Source: Sandaracinus amylolyticus
GTDB taxonomy: Bacteria > Myxococcota_A > Polyangia > Polyangiales > Sandaracinaceae
Length of the DNA: 64,000 bases
Assembly (NCBI RefSeq): GCF_000737325.1
Contig: NZ_CP011125.1
Location: 3,038,001-3,102,000, forward strand
Direction of reading: 5' to 3'
Part shown: one piece after another, positions 40,214 through 48,705 of the stretch
Layout of the letters: each line of letters opens with the position of its first letter
Numbering within the stretch: position 1 is the stretch's first letter
Notes under the pieces: model-generated
What the model was told of the DNA's origin: nothing
The model's input: only the letters and a program-made list of their open reading frames with translations
Database searches by the model: none
Position numbers and translations under genes: made by a program

Positions 40214-40939
40214 TCAGTACATGTCGTAGCCGAGGCCGCCCAGCAGCGCGATGGTCTGGAAGTCGTCGCCGAACCACGTCGGGTGCACCTCGAACGAGAC
40301 CTGGATCGCGTGGCGCTTGCCCGGGCCGTCGCTCCCGATGTTCAGCGCCACGCGCCCGTGGAGGCCGAAGAACGGGTTCGAGCCCGCGCAGCCTCGATCG
40401 CGCGCGGTGCCCACTTGTCCGTCGCCCTGCGCTCCATCGTCGCAGCCGGTCCACACGTCGATCGACGGGCCCGCGGCGATCGAGATCACGTCCGCCGGAG
40501 TGAGCTCGAACATGAACGAGTTCCAGAGCGAGAACGCGCCTTCCTCACTGCCGCCCTGCGCGACCAGCGACGCGTATTGCGCGGTCGGCTGGTAATAGGC
40601 CGCGACCAGATCGCCGATCTGGATGCCGAGACGGAGGCTCCCACCGAGCATCCAGCCCTCGGGCTCGTTGAACGTGTACCCACCGTTGATCGACGCGCCG
40701 AGCCGCGGACGGATCATGTCGGGCCTGTCGACCTCGACCTCGTGCATCGGCGCCACCTCGGCGTCGAGCTGTGCGGGCGGTGCCTCTTGCTCGACGACGA
40801 CGCGCTCTTCGACGATCACCGGCGGCTCGCCGGCGCGCTCTTCGATGATCAGCGTCTCTTCCTCGACCTGCGCCGACGCGCTCGGCGCCATCGCCGCCCA
40901 CGCGGCGCACGCCGACGCCACGATCCACATCCTCCGCAT
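40214..40939 (-). CDS. Small outer-membrane beta-barrel protein
   Basis: 241 residues. A signal peptide (ACAAWAAMAPSASAQ) precedes an acidic, Val/Glu-rich stretch (EEETLIIEERAGEPPVIVEERVVVEQEAPP), then antiparallel strands such as ASINGGYTFNEPEGWMLGGSLRLGIQIGDL and HAIQVSFEVHPTWF, ending in Tyr (GLGYDMY) as outer-membrane proteins do. Starts at the ATG 40939. The gene lies just downstream of the sigma54 regulator on the same strand (36 bp before it in transcription), so it may share regulation. Confidence 0.68.
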   Translation of the reverse strand: MRRMWIVASACAAWAAMAPSASAQVEEETLIIEERAGEPPVIVEERVVVEQEAPPAQLDAEVAPMHEVEVDRPDMIRPRLGASINGGYTFNEPEGWMLGGSLRLGIQIGDLVAAYYQPTAQYASLVAQGGSEEGAFSLWNSFMFELTPADVISIAAGPSIDVWTGCDDGAQGDGQVGTARDRGCAGSNPFFGLHGRVALNIGSDGPGKRHAIQVSFEVHPTWFGDDFQTIALLGGLGYDMY

Positions 40940-41134
40940 CGGTCCACGTCCTCCTGCGCCCGCGAGAGCGCGCTGGACGCTCCGCACTCCGCGTTCCAAG
41001 CGCTCGCGAGCTGCGGACCGAGGGCGAGAGATCACACCGCGCGGCGCGCCGGGCGGCGCAGCGCGGCGAGCCGCGAGCGCTCCGGCGCAGCACGCCTCGC
41101 GCGCACGGGCGCGCTCGGTCGTGCGTGGCGCGGC

Positions 41135-42925
41135 TCACGGATCGCGGGCGACGCGCTCCTCGACGCGAGCGGGATCGTGAGCCTCGCGATCACGCGCACA
41201 CCCGCGATCATCGACCACCGGACGGCGGGCTCGGTCGCGCGGCTCGCTCGCGGGCAGAGTCTGCAGCCAGGCGGGGTCGAGCGCGTCGGTGGCGCGCTTG
41301 CCGTCGATCGCCTCGGCGAGATGGCGGAACGCGGCGCTGCGCTCGTGCTTCATCACGAGCAGCGCCGCGTTCACACCGGCTTTGACCGCGATCGGGACGC
41401 CGCCTCCGAGCTCGGCCCACTGACCGCTGAAGATCAGATGTCGAATCGGTGTGAGGTAGTGCGCCGCTCCGCTCCACAAGTTGGCGCGGCTCGGCTTCGC
41501 GCCGACGATGCTCCCGTCGCGATTGCCCGTATATCGAAGGTGCGTGATCGGAGTGGCCACCTCGCGCACGACGACGTGCTCGCGGATGCGCGTCGACAGC
41601 GCCGCTTCGACGCGCGCGATCAGGATGTCGGCATAGGCGTTCTTGAACGCGACGTACTCGGATCCTCGCGCGAGGCTCGGCCCGGTCTTCCAGTGATCGT
41701 GATCCCGGATGTCGGCCGACACGGTGAGCCTCAGCGTGCCCATCCCCGGCGGCGCGAGGCTCGGATCGCGCACCGACGACGCGAGCGCCGTGATCGCGAC
41801 GCGCGTCGGATCGCCCGCGTTGTGGTCGCGCCGCGAGACGTCGTCCCGCGTGAGCATCACGATCTCGGAGCCGAAGCCGAGCTCCTCGGCGGGACGATCG
41901 AGGCCGAGGAACACCGTGAGATGCGAAGGGCCGATCTCGGCCTCGCGCAGCTTCGCGACCCAGTCGCGATCGACGCTCTCGGGCGGCAGCATGTGCTCGT
42001 ACACGCTCGCTTGGTCACAGGCGGCGAGCACGTACTTCGCGCGGATCGATCCCTCGCGCGCTCCCCTCGTGTACGAGACGCCGGTCACACGCCCGCGCTC
42101 GACGTGGATCCGATCGACGCGCGTGCGGCAGGCGACGTGTCCGCGCCACGCGCGGATCGCGCGGACCAAGAAGCGCCAGAGCTCGCGCGCGCCGCCGAGC
42201 GGCGCCGACTGGTAGTCGTGGGTGTACGCCCAGCCGAGCGGCAAGAGGCACGACAAGAGGCGCTCTTCGGAGCAGAAGATCCGCGCCATCACCCGCGCTT
42301 CGAAGAGCTCGTCGAACGCGTCCTCGGTGGACCACTTGAGGTGCTCGAGCAAGTTCGAGCGCAGGCCACGAGCCGCCATCCCGACGCCGTGCGCGGCCTT
42401 CTCGAGGAGCGACATCGTCGCGGCGATCCGCATGTGATCGGCGAACCCGCTCATCGACGTGCCGAGCGCCTTCGAGGCCTCGAAGAAGCGCCGCACTCCC
42501 TCTGCTTGCTCGGGCGCGTCCGCCGCGATCCGATCGCGGAGCTCGTCGGGCTCGTCCGTGAGCAGATAGTCGAAGCTCTGTCCCTTGTACCGTCGGATGC
42601 GGCGCAGCGCCGGAGTCTCCGGCGCGCCGGGCCCGACGATGCGCAGGATTCGCCGCACGGCGCCTTCTGGACCGCACTGATTCAGCCAGTGGATCCCCGT
42701 GTCGAAGACGAATTTCCCGCGGCGGAACCCCGCGAGGTATCCGCCGGGCGTGTCCGCCATCTCCAGCACGCAGACGCGGACTCCGGACTTCGCGAGCAGC
42801 GCTGCGCTCGTGAGCCCTCCGATCCCGGCGCCGATCACCACGACGTCACACTCGTCCGGAAGCATCGTCCGGAGGACATCGCCGCGGGCCCTCGCGCTCA
42901 CACCTGGTCGCCGACCGAAAGTCAC
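41135..42925 (-). CDS. FAD-dependent oxidoreductase of the phytoene desaturase / retinol saturase family
   Basis: 596 residues. The Rossmann FAD motif VVVIGAGIGGLTSAALLAKSGVRVCVLE is near residues 28-56, followed by GGYLAGFRRGKFVFDTGIHWL, typical of the carotenoid desaturase/isomerase and all-trans-retinol 13,14-reductase group. The C-terminal FAD segment is HLIFSGQWAELGGGVPIAVKAGVNAALLV. A GTG at 42925 with a GGAG site 6-7 nt upstream is preferred over ATG 42865. The last 45 residues are Arg/Asp-rich and probably non-structured. The substrate is a polyene or lipid, not determined. Confidence 0.85.
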   Translation of the reverse strand: MTFGRRPGVSARARGDVLRTMLPDECDVVVIGAGIGGLTSAALLAKSGVRVCVLEMADTPGGYLAGFRRGKFVFDTGIHWLNQCGPEGAVRRILRIVGPGAPETPALRRIRRYKGQSFDYLLTDEPDELRDRIAADAPEQAEGVRRFFEASKALGTSMSGFADHMRIAATMSLLEKAAHGVGMAARGLRSNLLEHLKWSTEDAFDELFEARVMARIFCSEERLLSCLLPLGWAYTHDYQSAPLGGARELWRFLVRAIRAWRGHVACRTRVDRIHVERGRVTGVSYTRGAREGSIRAKYVLAACDQASVYEHMLPPESVDRDWVAKLREAEIGPSHLTVFLGLDRPAEELGFGSEIVMLTRDDVSRRDHNAGDPTRVAITALASSVRDPSLAPPGMGTLRLTVSADIRDHDHWKTGPSLARGSEYVAFKNAYADILIARVEAALSTRIREHVVVREVATPITHLRYTGNRDGSIVGAKPSRANLWSGAAHYLTPIRHLIFSGQWAELGGGVPIAVKAGVNAALLVMKHERSAAFRHLAEAIDGKRATDALDPAWLQTLPASEPRDRARRPVVDDRGCARDREAHDPARVEERVARDP

Positions 42926-42965
42926 GCGCTCCGCGCGACGCTCGTGCGAAGCCGGGCGCGCGCGC

Positions 42966-43193
42966 CTACTGCGAGTCCGCGTCGGGGTAGTGGAACACCT
43001 GATCGAGCGGGGCTCCGAGCACGCGCGCGATCTTGAACGCCACTTCGAGCGAAGGTGAGTATTTCCCCTGCTCGATCGCGATCAGCGTCTGTCGCGTGAC
43101 ACCGACTCTCTCCGCGAGCTCCGCCTGCGTCATCTCGCCGCGCGCGAACCGCAGGGCGCGGATCGAGTTCGTGACCTTCGTCGGCTTCACCAC
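42966..43193 (-). CDS. XRE-family helix-turn-helix regulator
   Basis: 75 residues, almost only the DNA-binding domain: [50 protein letters not shown]. This size and sequence match the small Cro/CI-like regulators that control an adjacent membrane protein. Its start lies 7 nt inside the preceding membrane-protein gene, so the two are co-translated. Confidence 0.9.
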   Translation of the reverse strand: MVKPTKVTNSIRALRFARGEMTQAELAERVGVTRQTLIAIEQGKYSPSLEVAFKIARVLGAPLDQVFHYPDADSQ

Positions 43194-43615
43194 GGCGCGA
43201 AGCCCCGCCGATGGGCGACCAGCTTGACCGTCGTGCTGACCAGCGCCGCGAGCACGAACGCGAGATAGATCGCGTTGGCGATCCAGAAGTGATCCGCCTC
43301 GGCCATCGTCAGCGCGAGCGCACCGGCCACGCCCACCGACGACACGAAGTAGCCGACGACGTCGCCGTAACGATCGATCGCGCGATCGCGCTCGTCCTTC
43401 TGGTGCGCCTCCTTCGGCGTGGCGATCGAGAGCGCGATCGTCCCCACGATCGAGGCGAGGATCGCGATCCCGATCGCGCCGAGCATCGCGCCCGCGTAGG
43501 GCACGTCGGCGAGCGGAACGCCCTGCGCGCGCGCGAGCACGAGCGCGACGTACCCCGCGTACGAGAGCGCGGTGACGACGAGGTAGATCCAGGTGCGCTT
43601 TTCCTCGAAGGACAT
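43187..43615 (-). CDS. Four-helix membrane protein paired with XRE regulator (DUF2178-like)
   Basis: 142 residues with four hydrophobic helices ([86 protein letters not shown]) and a charged loop with a [13 protein letters not shown] motif between helices 2 and 3. Small membrane proteins of this layout often precede a tiny XRE regulator. Function unknown. Starts at the ATG 43615, directly after a structured repeat. Confidence 0.78.
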   Translation of the reverse strand: MSFEEKRTWIYLVVTALSYAGYVALVLARAQGVPLADVPYAGAMLGAIGIAILASIVGTIALSIATPKEAHQKDERDRAIDRYGDVVGYFVSSVGVAGALALTMAEADHFWIANAIYLAFVLAALVSTTVKLVAHRRGFAPW

Positions 43616-43616
43616 G

Positions 43617-43673
43617 TCCCTCGCACGTCGCACGTCGGACGTCGGACGTCGGACGTCGGCGACATGCGAGGGA
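43617..43673. promoter_or_regulatory. Inverted repeat enclosing four 7-bp tandem repeats
   Basis: Arms of 15 bp (43617-43631 and 43659-43673, 14 of 15 paired) enclose four exact copies of ACGTCGG (43632-43659) plus one near copy in the left arm. It ends 1-2 bp from the ATG of the membrane-protein gene, so it lies in the leader or promoter. It could be an operator for the XRE regulator or a translation-controlling hairpin. Confidence 0.75.
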
Positions 43674-43705
43674 TACGGGACAGTCCGCGCCGCGTTCAAC
43701 GCGAA

Positions 43706-44497
43706 TCAGACCGGCTCGGCGAGCTTCCCGTGCGCGCGCGCCTTGATGGGCTCGGGGAGCAGCTCCGAGATCGCGCCCATGACGCGCGTCTTGAGGCTGC
43801 CGCCGTAGAGCTTGTGCTTGCCGCGCATCATCGCGTCGAAGCCCTGCTTCGCGACGAGCGCCGCGTCGTCCTTCTTCTGCTGCCCGACGCGCGTGTGCTC
43901 CATGTCCGCGCGGCGGAAGAACGGCGTCTCGGTGGGCCCAGGCTGCAGCGCGGTGACGGTCACGCCGGTGTCGCGCAGCTCGTCGCGCAGCGCCTCCGCG
44001 AGCCCGAGGCCGAACGCCTTCGTCGCGCCGTACACCGCCGTGCCCGACGCGGGGATGATCGCGGCGACCGACGACGTGATCAGCACGCGGCCTTTCTTGC
44101 GCGCGACCATGCCGGGCAGCACGCGCTTCGCGAGGTGCACGATCGAGTCGCAGTTGAGCGCGATCATGCGCAGCTCGCGATCGAGGCTCGTGTCGCGCAC
44201 GAAGTCACCCGAGACGCCGACCCCCGCGTTGAGGAGGAGCGCGTCCACCGGGCGTCCGGTCTCGGCGATCTCGCGCCACGCCTCCTCGACGCCCTCGTAG
44301 GTCGCGAGGTCGATCTGTCTCGCGTAGACGGTCGCGCCCTTGCCGCCGAGCTCGGCCGCTGCATCGCCGATCTTCGCGTCGTCGGCGATGAGGAAGACGT
44401 CGAACCCGTTCGCCACGCACTGCCGCGCGAGCTCGAGCCCGATCCCGCTCGATGCGCCGGTGACGACGGCGAGAGGCTTGTCGGTTGCGTTCGCCAT
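43706..44497 (-). CDS. Short-chain dehydrogenase/reductase
   Basis: 263 residues. TGASSGIG cofactor site, NAGVGVSG, catalytic Ser in ITSSVAA and YGATK active site are present. It resembles the SDR group with a C-terminal segment for membrane or lipid-like substrates ([16 protein letters not shown]). The ATG at 44497 follows an AGGAGAG ribosome-binding site. Substrate unknown. Confidence 0.9.
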   Translation of the reverse strand: MANATDKPLAVVTGASSGIGLELARQCVANGFDVFLIADDAKIGDAAAELGGKGATVYARQIDLATYEGVEEAWREIAETGRPVDALLLNAGVGVSGDFVRDTSLDRELRMIALNCDSIVHLAKRVLPGMVARKKGRVLITSSVAAIIPASGTAVYGATKAFGLGLAEALRDELRDTGVTVTALQPGPTETPFFRRADMEHTRVGQQKKDDAALVAKQGFDAMMRGKHKLYGGSLKTRVMGAISELLPEPIKARAHGKLAEPV

Positions 44498-44723
44498 GCG
44501 GTCTCTCCTTTCGCAGCGCGTCGGCTCCGCAACGGTCGTACCGACGCGCGGACCTCGGACAGAGAGACGATCGGTGCGCGACGACGCGCCACGATCGACG
44601 CGATCACGCGGCCCGTCGTCACGCGTGCATCGCGCTGCACACCGGGCGCGCAACGCCGTGCGCGAGTCGACGCGAACGGCGGCGCTTTCGCGCGGCACGC
44701 CATGTGATCGGGTCGCGCGACCC

Positions 44724-45542
44724 ATGCGAACCACCCCGCTCGCCTCGCTCTTCCTGCTCGCTGCGTGCTCGGATCCAGCGCCTGCGCGCGATGATGCAGG
44801 CACCGATGCCTCCCAGCTCGATGCCTCGGCCCTCGCCGACGCATCCGCGCCCGACTCGACGACCGGCGCCCCGCGCAGCGGGCTCGTGTCGCTGACCCAC
44901 ACGAACCTCGGGAGCCACGTGCTCTTCGGGTACTTCGGGCCGGGCACCATCGAGGATCTGCGCGCCGGCCTGCTCTTCGCGGAGTGCACGATCGACGACG
45001 AGCGCGGCGACTGCATCGCGCTGACGTGCCCGGGTGGCAGCGAGACGGCGACTCACGACGCCGGCGCGCTCAGCGCCTCGATCGACGGCGTCGAGCTGCT
45101 CGTCGCAGGCGAGCCGGGCGCGTCGGGCATCTACTCGGCGCTCGGAACGGGCGCGGCCTTCGAGGCCGGCGACGTCGTGCGCTTCGCCGCGACGGGCGCC
45201 GACGTGCCGGCGTTCTCCGCGGACGTGATCGCGCCGAGCGCGCCCGCGATCACGCTGCCCACGACGATCTCGCGTGACGCGCCGCTCACGCTGACGTGGG
45301 GCGCGACGACCGCCGAGTCGGTGCAGGTCGGGCTCGTCGGCGCGGGCACCGGAGTGCGCTGCATCGTCCCGGCCGCGCGCGGCTCGGTCACCGTCGACCC
45401 CGCGCTGCTCGCGTCCGAAGCGCTCGGCTCGAACACGCTGCTGAACGTGACGGCGTTCACGACGACCGAGGTCGTCGCGGGCGACTACGCGCTCGACGTC
45501 AGCGTCTCGGATGGCGTGAGCGCGCCGGTGACGCTCGAGTGA
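44724..45542 (+). CDS. Lipoprotein with Asp/Ala linker, function unknown
   Basis: 272 residues. The lipobox is LLAAC (Cys15), followed by DDAGTDASQLDASALADASAPDSTTG. The rest consists of beta-strands without Cys clusters except a few (AECTIDDERGDCIALTC). Ends with VTLE. No recognised domain, perhaps one or two Ig-like domains. Its stop directly abuts that of the convergent lipoprotein. Confidence 0.65.
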   Translation: MRTTPLASLFLLAACSDPAPARDDAGTDASQLDASALADASAPDSTTGAPRSGLVSLTHTNLGSHVLFGYFGPGTIEDLRAGLLFAECTIDDERGDCIALTCPGGSETATHDAGALSASIDGVELLVAGEPGASGIYSALGTGAAFEAGDVVRFAATGADVPAFSADVIAPSAPAITLPTTISRDAPLTLTWGATTAESVQVGLVGAGTGVRCIVPAARGSVTVDPALLASEALGSNTLLNVTAFTTTEVVAGDYALDVSVSDGVSAPVTLE

Positions 45543-45559
45543 TCACTCGAGCGTCACCG
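45526..45559. terminator. 34-bp perfect palindrome at abutting convergent stops
   Basis: Each half is 17 bp and the centre is GATC with no loop. The plus gene ends at 45542 and the minus gene at 45543, both closing in the codons for VTLE-stop. It can form a long hairpin in both transcripts, so it may stop both; no U tract is present. Confidence 0.7.
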
Positions 45560-46211
45560 CGAGATCGAACGTGCCGCGCGACGCGAGCTCGCCGTCGACG
45601 ACGACGTACACCGTCGCGCCGGCGTCGACGGTGAACGTGATCTCCTCCGGCTCGCCGGCGTCGTTGAGCGTCGTGCCCGCGACGCAGCCGATGCCGCCGC
45701 ACGTGCGCACCGCGTAGAGCAGCGGGTCGAACGTGGTCGTGGTCGGCGTCACGCGCACGCGATACGTCGTCTGCGCGGCCGGGCTCACGACGTAGACGAC
45801 GTCGCGCCCCGAGGCCGCTCCGCCCGCCGGACAGCCGGAGCCCATCGGGCCGTAGTCGTCGGTCGCGTCCATCGTGCTCTGCGCGCTCAGCGTGGCGCCC
45901 TCGGTGACGTCGATCGCGCCCTCGCACGTGTCGCCGTCGTCGCCGGTGGATGCGTCGGCGGTCGACGCGTCCGCGCCTGCGTCCGTGTCGCCGGCGTCGA
46001 CGATGCTCGAGTCGATCGCGCCCGCGTCGTCGCTGCCCGCGTCGTCGCTCGCGGCGTCGATCGGCGTGCTCCCGTCGCGCGGCCCGGCGTCGATCGGTGT
46101 GCTCGCGTCGGCGCCGGCTCCGGCGTCGTCGACGGTCGCCCCGTCGTCGTCACCGCAGCCGGTCACCATCGCCACCACGAGCGCCATCGAGCACACGACC
46201 CGTCGAGTCAT
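45543..46211 (-). CDS. Lipoprotein with a pre-peptidase-like domain
   Basis: 222 residues. The lipobox is MVTGC (Cys19), followed by an 80-residue Asp/Ala/Ser/Thr linker. The C-terminal 130 residues (DTCEGAIDVTEGATLSAQSTMDATDDY to TFDLAVTLE) match the beta-sandwich type often seen as pre-peptidase C-terminal domains in myxobacterial surface proteins, with Cys pairs. Function unknown; the domain is likely a carbohydrate or protein binder. Confidence 0.7.
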   Translation of the reverse strand: MTRRVVCSMALVVAMVTGCGDDDGATVDDAGAGADASTPIDAGPRDGSTPIDAASDDAGSDDAGAIDSSIVDAGDTDAGADASTADASTGDDGDTCEGAIDVTEGATLSAQSTMDATDDYGPMGSGCPAGGAASGRDVVYVVSPAAQTTYRVRVTPTTTTFDPLLYAVRTCGGIGCVAGTTLNDAGEPEEITFTVDAGATVYVVVDGELASRGTFDLAVTLE

Positions 46212-46231
46212 GGGCCCGATCGTATCCCGGC

Positions 46232-47041
46232 TCACGCGAGATCGAACACCAGCACTTCGCTGTCCTCGCGCCCTTCGAGCGCGAGCCGCGTTTCCTCGCT
46301 GAGCGACGCGCCGTCGCCCTCGCGCAGCGTTTGATCGCCGAGCTGGACCGAGCCGCGCGCGACCTGCACCCACGCGTGACGCCCGGGGCGCAGCGCGAGC
46401 TCCGCGCGCTCTCCCGCGCCGAGCAGCGACGCGTACAGATCGACGTCCTGGTGCACGCGGATCGAGCCCTCGCGTCCGTCGCGCGACGCGACGAGGCGCA
46501 GGCGACCGCGTCGCTCCGCCTCGTCGAAGCGCTTCTGCTCGTACGAGGGCGCGAGCCCGCCGCGCTCGGGCACGATCCAGATCTGCAGGAAGCGCGTGCC
46601 CGCGTCGGCCTGCGGGTTGTACTCGCTGTGCAGCACGCCGCTGCCCGCGCTCATGCGCTGCACGTCACCGGGGCGGATGACCGAGCCGGTGCCCATGCTG
46701 TCGCGGTGCTCGAGCGCGCCCTCGAGCACGTACGACAGGATCTCCATGTCGCGGTGCCCGTGGGTCGGAAACCCTGCGCCCGCGGTCACGCGATCGTCGT
46801 TGATCACGCGCAGCGCGCGGAAGCCCACGTGGCGCGCATCGTAGTGCCCGCCGAACGAGAACGTGTGACGGCTGTCGAGCCAGCCCATGTCGGTGTGGAA
46901 CCGATCGTCGGCCCTTCGGAGCGTGATCATCGGATCGATCTCTCTTCCGCTCGCGACTGTGGTGGTGGGCTCGGGACGACAGCCCGCGAGCAAGGCCGTC
47001 GCTCCCATCACGCCCGTGGTGATCGCGTCTCGTCGCTTCAT
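46232..47041 (-). CDS. Pirin-family protein with a lipoprotein signal
   Basis: 269 residues. The cupin core is clear: GFPTHGHRDMEILSYVLEGALEHRDSMG with the three metal His/Glu positions, and SAGSGVLHSEYN. Pirins bind iron and some act as quercetin dioxygenases. The N-terminus (KRRDAITTGVMGATALLAGC) is an RR-containing signal with a lipobox, so this copy should be exported and lipid-anchored, unlike cytosolic YhaK. It overlaps the wrbA stop by 4 nt. Confidence 0.88.
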   Translation of the reverse strand: MKRRDAITTGVMGATALLAGCRPEPTTTVASGREIDPMITLRRADDRFHTDMGWLDSRHTFSFGGHYDARHVGFRALRVINDDRVTAGAGFPTHGHRDMEILSYVLEGALEHRDSMGTGSVIRPGDVQRMSAGSGVLHSEYNPQADAGTRFLQIWIVPERGGLAPSYEQKRFDEAERRGRLRLVASRDGREGSIRVHQDVDLYASLLGAGERAELALRPGRHAWVQVARGSVQLGDQTLREGDGASLSEETRLALEGREDSEVLVFDLA

Positions 47042-47646
47042 GATCCCGCGCGGACCTTCGCCGCGATCTCGGTGACGCGCTTGCCGAGATAGCGTCCGTG
47101 CGCGACGTCCTGATCGGTCGGTCCGTTGCCCGCCTGGCCCGTCGTGACCGAAGGACCGTAGGGGTTGCCGCCCGCGGCGAAGACGCTCTGGTCCGTGTAG
47201 CCCGGCGTCACGATCACGCCGCCCCAGTGGTAGAGCGTGTTGTAGAGCGCGAGCAGCGTGGACTCCTGTCCACCGTTCACGTTCATCGCGGACGTGAAGC
47301 CGCCGTAGACCTTGTCGGCGAGCTTGCCGTGGAACCAGAGCCCGCCCGTCGTGTCGAGGAACGCCTTGAGCTGCGCCGCGACGTTGCCGAAGCGAGTCGG
47401 CGTGCCGAACACGACCGCATCGGCCCAGTCGAGATCGTCGAGCGACGCGCGGGGCTGATCCTTCGTGCGGTCGTAGAACTTCTGCCAAGCGGGGTTCGAC
47501 GCGATCGCCTGCGCAGGCGCGTTCTCCGCGACGAGGCGCACTCGAACCTCGGCGCCGGCGGCCTTCGCGCCCTCCGCGACGGCGTTCGCCATCGCCTCGT
47601 TGGTGCCCGTCGACGAGTAGTAGATGACCGCGACCTTGGTGCCCAT
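47038..47646 (-). CDS. wrbA: NAD(P)H:quinone oxidoreductase, WrbA type
   Basis: 202 residues. Flavodoxin-like fold with KVAVIYYSSTGTNEAMANAVAEGAKAAGAEV (FMN phosphate loop), VFGTPTRFGNVAAQLKAFLDTTGGLW and MNVNGGQESTLLALYNTLYHWGGVIVTPGY, all WrbA signatures. It reduces quinones by two electrons, protecting against redox stress. The ATG at 47646 has a GAGGA site. The pair wrbA-pirin is divergent from a LysR regulator. Confidence 0.93.
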   Translation of the reverse strand: MGTKVAVIYYSSTGTNEAMANAVAEGAKAAGAEVRVRLVAENAPAQAIASNPAWQKFYDRTKDQPRASLDDLDWADAVVFGTPTRFGNVAAQLKAFLDTTGGLWFHGKLADKVYGGFTSAMNVNGGQESTLLALYNTLYHWGGVIVTPGYTDQSVFAAGGNPYGPSVTTGQAGNGPTDQDVAHGRYLGKRVTEIAAKVRAGS

Positions 47647-47706
47647 TTCGTCCTCCGCGAGCATCGAAGTTAGGTCGCGCGATCCATCGAAGGAAGTGAC
47701 AAAAGG

Positions 47707-47719
47707 TGGATGCCATCCA
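47707..47719. promoter_or_regulatory. Candidate LysR operator
   Basis: TGGATG-C-CATCCA, a perfect 13-bp dyad, lies between the divergent wrbA and lysR genes, with further CCATCGA repeats on each side (about 47680-47725). The position and dyad fit a LysR-type binding site. Confidence 0.5.
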
Positions 47720-47742
47720 TCGATTCGTGTCATGGATCGCGC

Positions 47743-48705
47743 GTGATCGATCCCATCACGCTCGACCAGCTGCGCGCGTTCGTGACCATCGCCGACGAGG
47801 GCAGCTTCTCGGCTGCGGCGCGCAAGCTGCGCCGCGTGCAATCGGCGATCAGTCATGCGATCGCGACGCTCGAAGATCAGCTCGGGCTCGAGCTCTTCGA
47901 TCGCTCGGCGCGGCTGCCGAAGCTGACGGAGCAGGGGCGCCTCGTGCTCGCGCACGCGCGTCGTGTCCTCGCGAGCGCCGAAGATCTGCGCACGCTCGCG
48001 CAGGGCCTGGTCGGTGGGCTCGAGCCGTCGGTGGGGCTCGCCGTCGACGCGATCTTCCCGACGGATGCGCTCGCGAACGCGTGTCGCGAGTTCGCGGGCA
48101 CGTATCCCACGGTGCCGCTGCGCATCCACACCGAGACGCTCTCGGCCGTGAGCGCGCTGGTGCTCGACGGAACGTGTCAGCTCGGCGTGGTCGGCCCCGA
48201 TGCGCCCGCGGTCGGGCTCGAGCGCCATCACCTCACGACCGTCCTGATGATCCCGGTGGTGGCGCCCTCGCACCCGCTCGCGCGCGAGAAGAGCCGCATC
48301 ACGACGAAGCGTCTCGCGGAGCACGTCCAGATCGTCACGAGCGAGCGCACGCGCGAGGGCATGCCCGATCGCGCGGTGCTCTCACCGCTGACGTGGCGCG
48401 TGGCGGACCTGCACACGAAGCACGCGCTCCTGCGCGCCGGCCTCGGCTGGGGCCGCCTGCCGGGCCACGTCGCGGCCGAGGACCTCGAGCGCGGCACGCT
48501 GGTGCGCGTGAGGCCCGAGGCATGGGGCGACACCGATCACCAGCTCGCGCTGGCCGCGGTGCACCGTCAGGACACTCCGCTCGGCCCCGCAGCGACCTGG
48601 CTGATCGAGCGCCTCGGCCAGCTCTGCCGCGAGTCGCTCCCGCCCTCGGCGCCTGCGAACAAGCGCTCGTCGCGCCGCAAAGCGAGTCTACGGGCTCGCG
48701 CGTGA
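47743..48705 (+). CDS. LysR-family transcriptional regulator
   Basis: 320 residues. N-terminal winged helix (LDQLRAFVTIADEGSFSAAARKLRRVQSAISHAIATLEDQLGLELFDR) and the usual two-lobed effector domain. The GTG at 47743 places the domain at the very start, as in the family; GTG 47710 would add 11 residues. Because it is divergent from wrbA-pirin with 96 bp between, it probably controls them. Confidence 0.92.
   Translation: MIDPITLDQLRAFVTIADEGSFSAAARKLRRVQSAISHAIATLEDQLGLELFDRSARLPKLTEQGRLVLAHARRVLASAEDLRTLAQGLVGGLEPSVGLAVDAIFPTDALANACREFAGTYPTVPLRIHTETLSAVSALVLDGTCQLGVVGPDAPAVGLERHHLTTVLMIPVVAPSHPLAREKSRITTKRLAEHVQIVTSERTREGMPDRAVLSPLTWRVADLHTKHALLRAGLGWGRLPGHVAAEDLERGTLVRVRPEAWGDTDHQLALAAVHRQDTPLGPAATWLIERLGQLCRESLPPSAPANKRSSRRKASLRARA

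Noticed and set aside
38942-43036. A 1364-codon plus-strand frame across five minus-strand genes
   Set aside because: Antisense to the regulator, barrel and FAD oxidoreductase genes; composition is charged and repetitive, with no domain.
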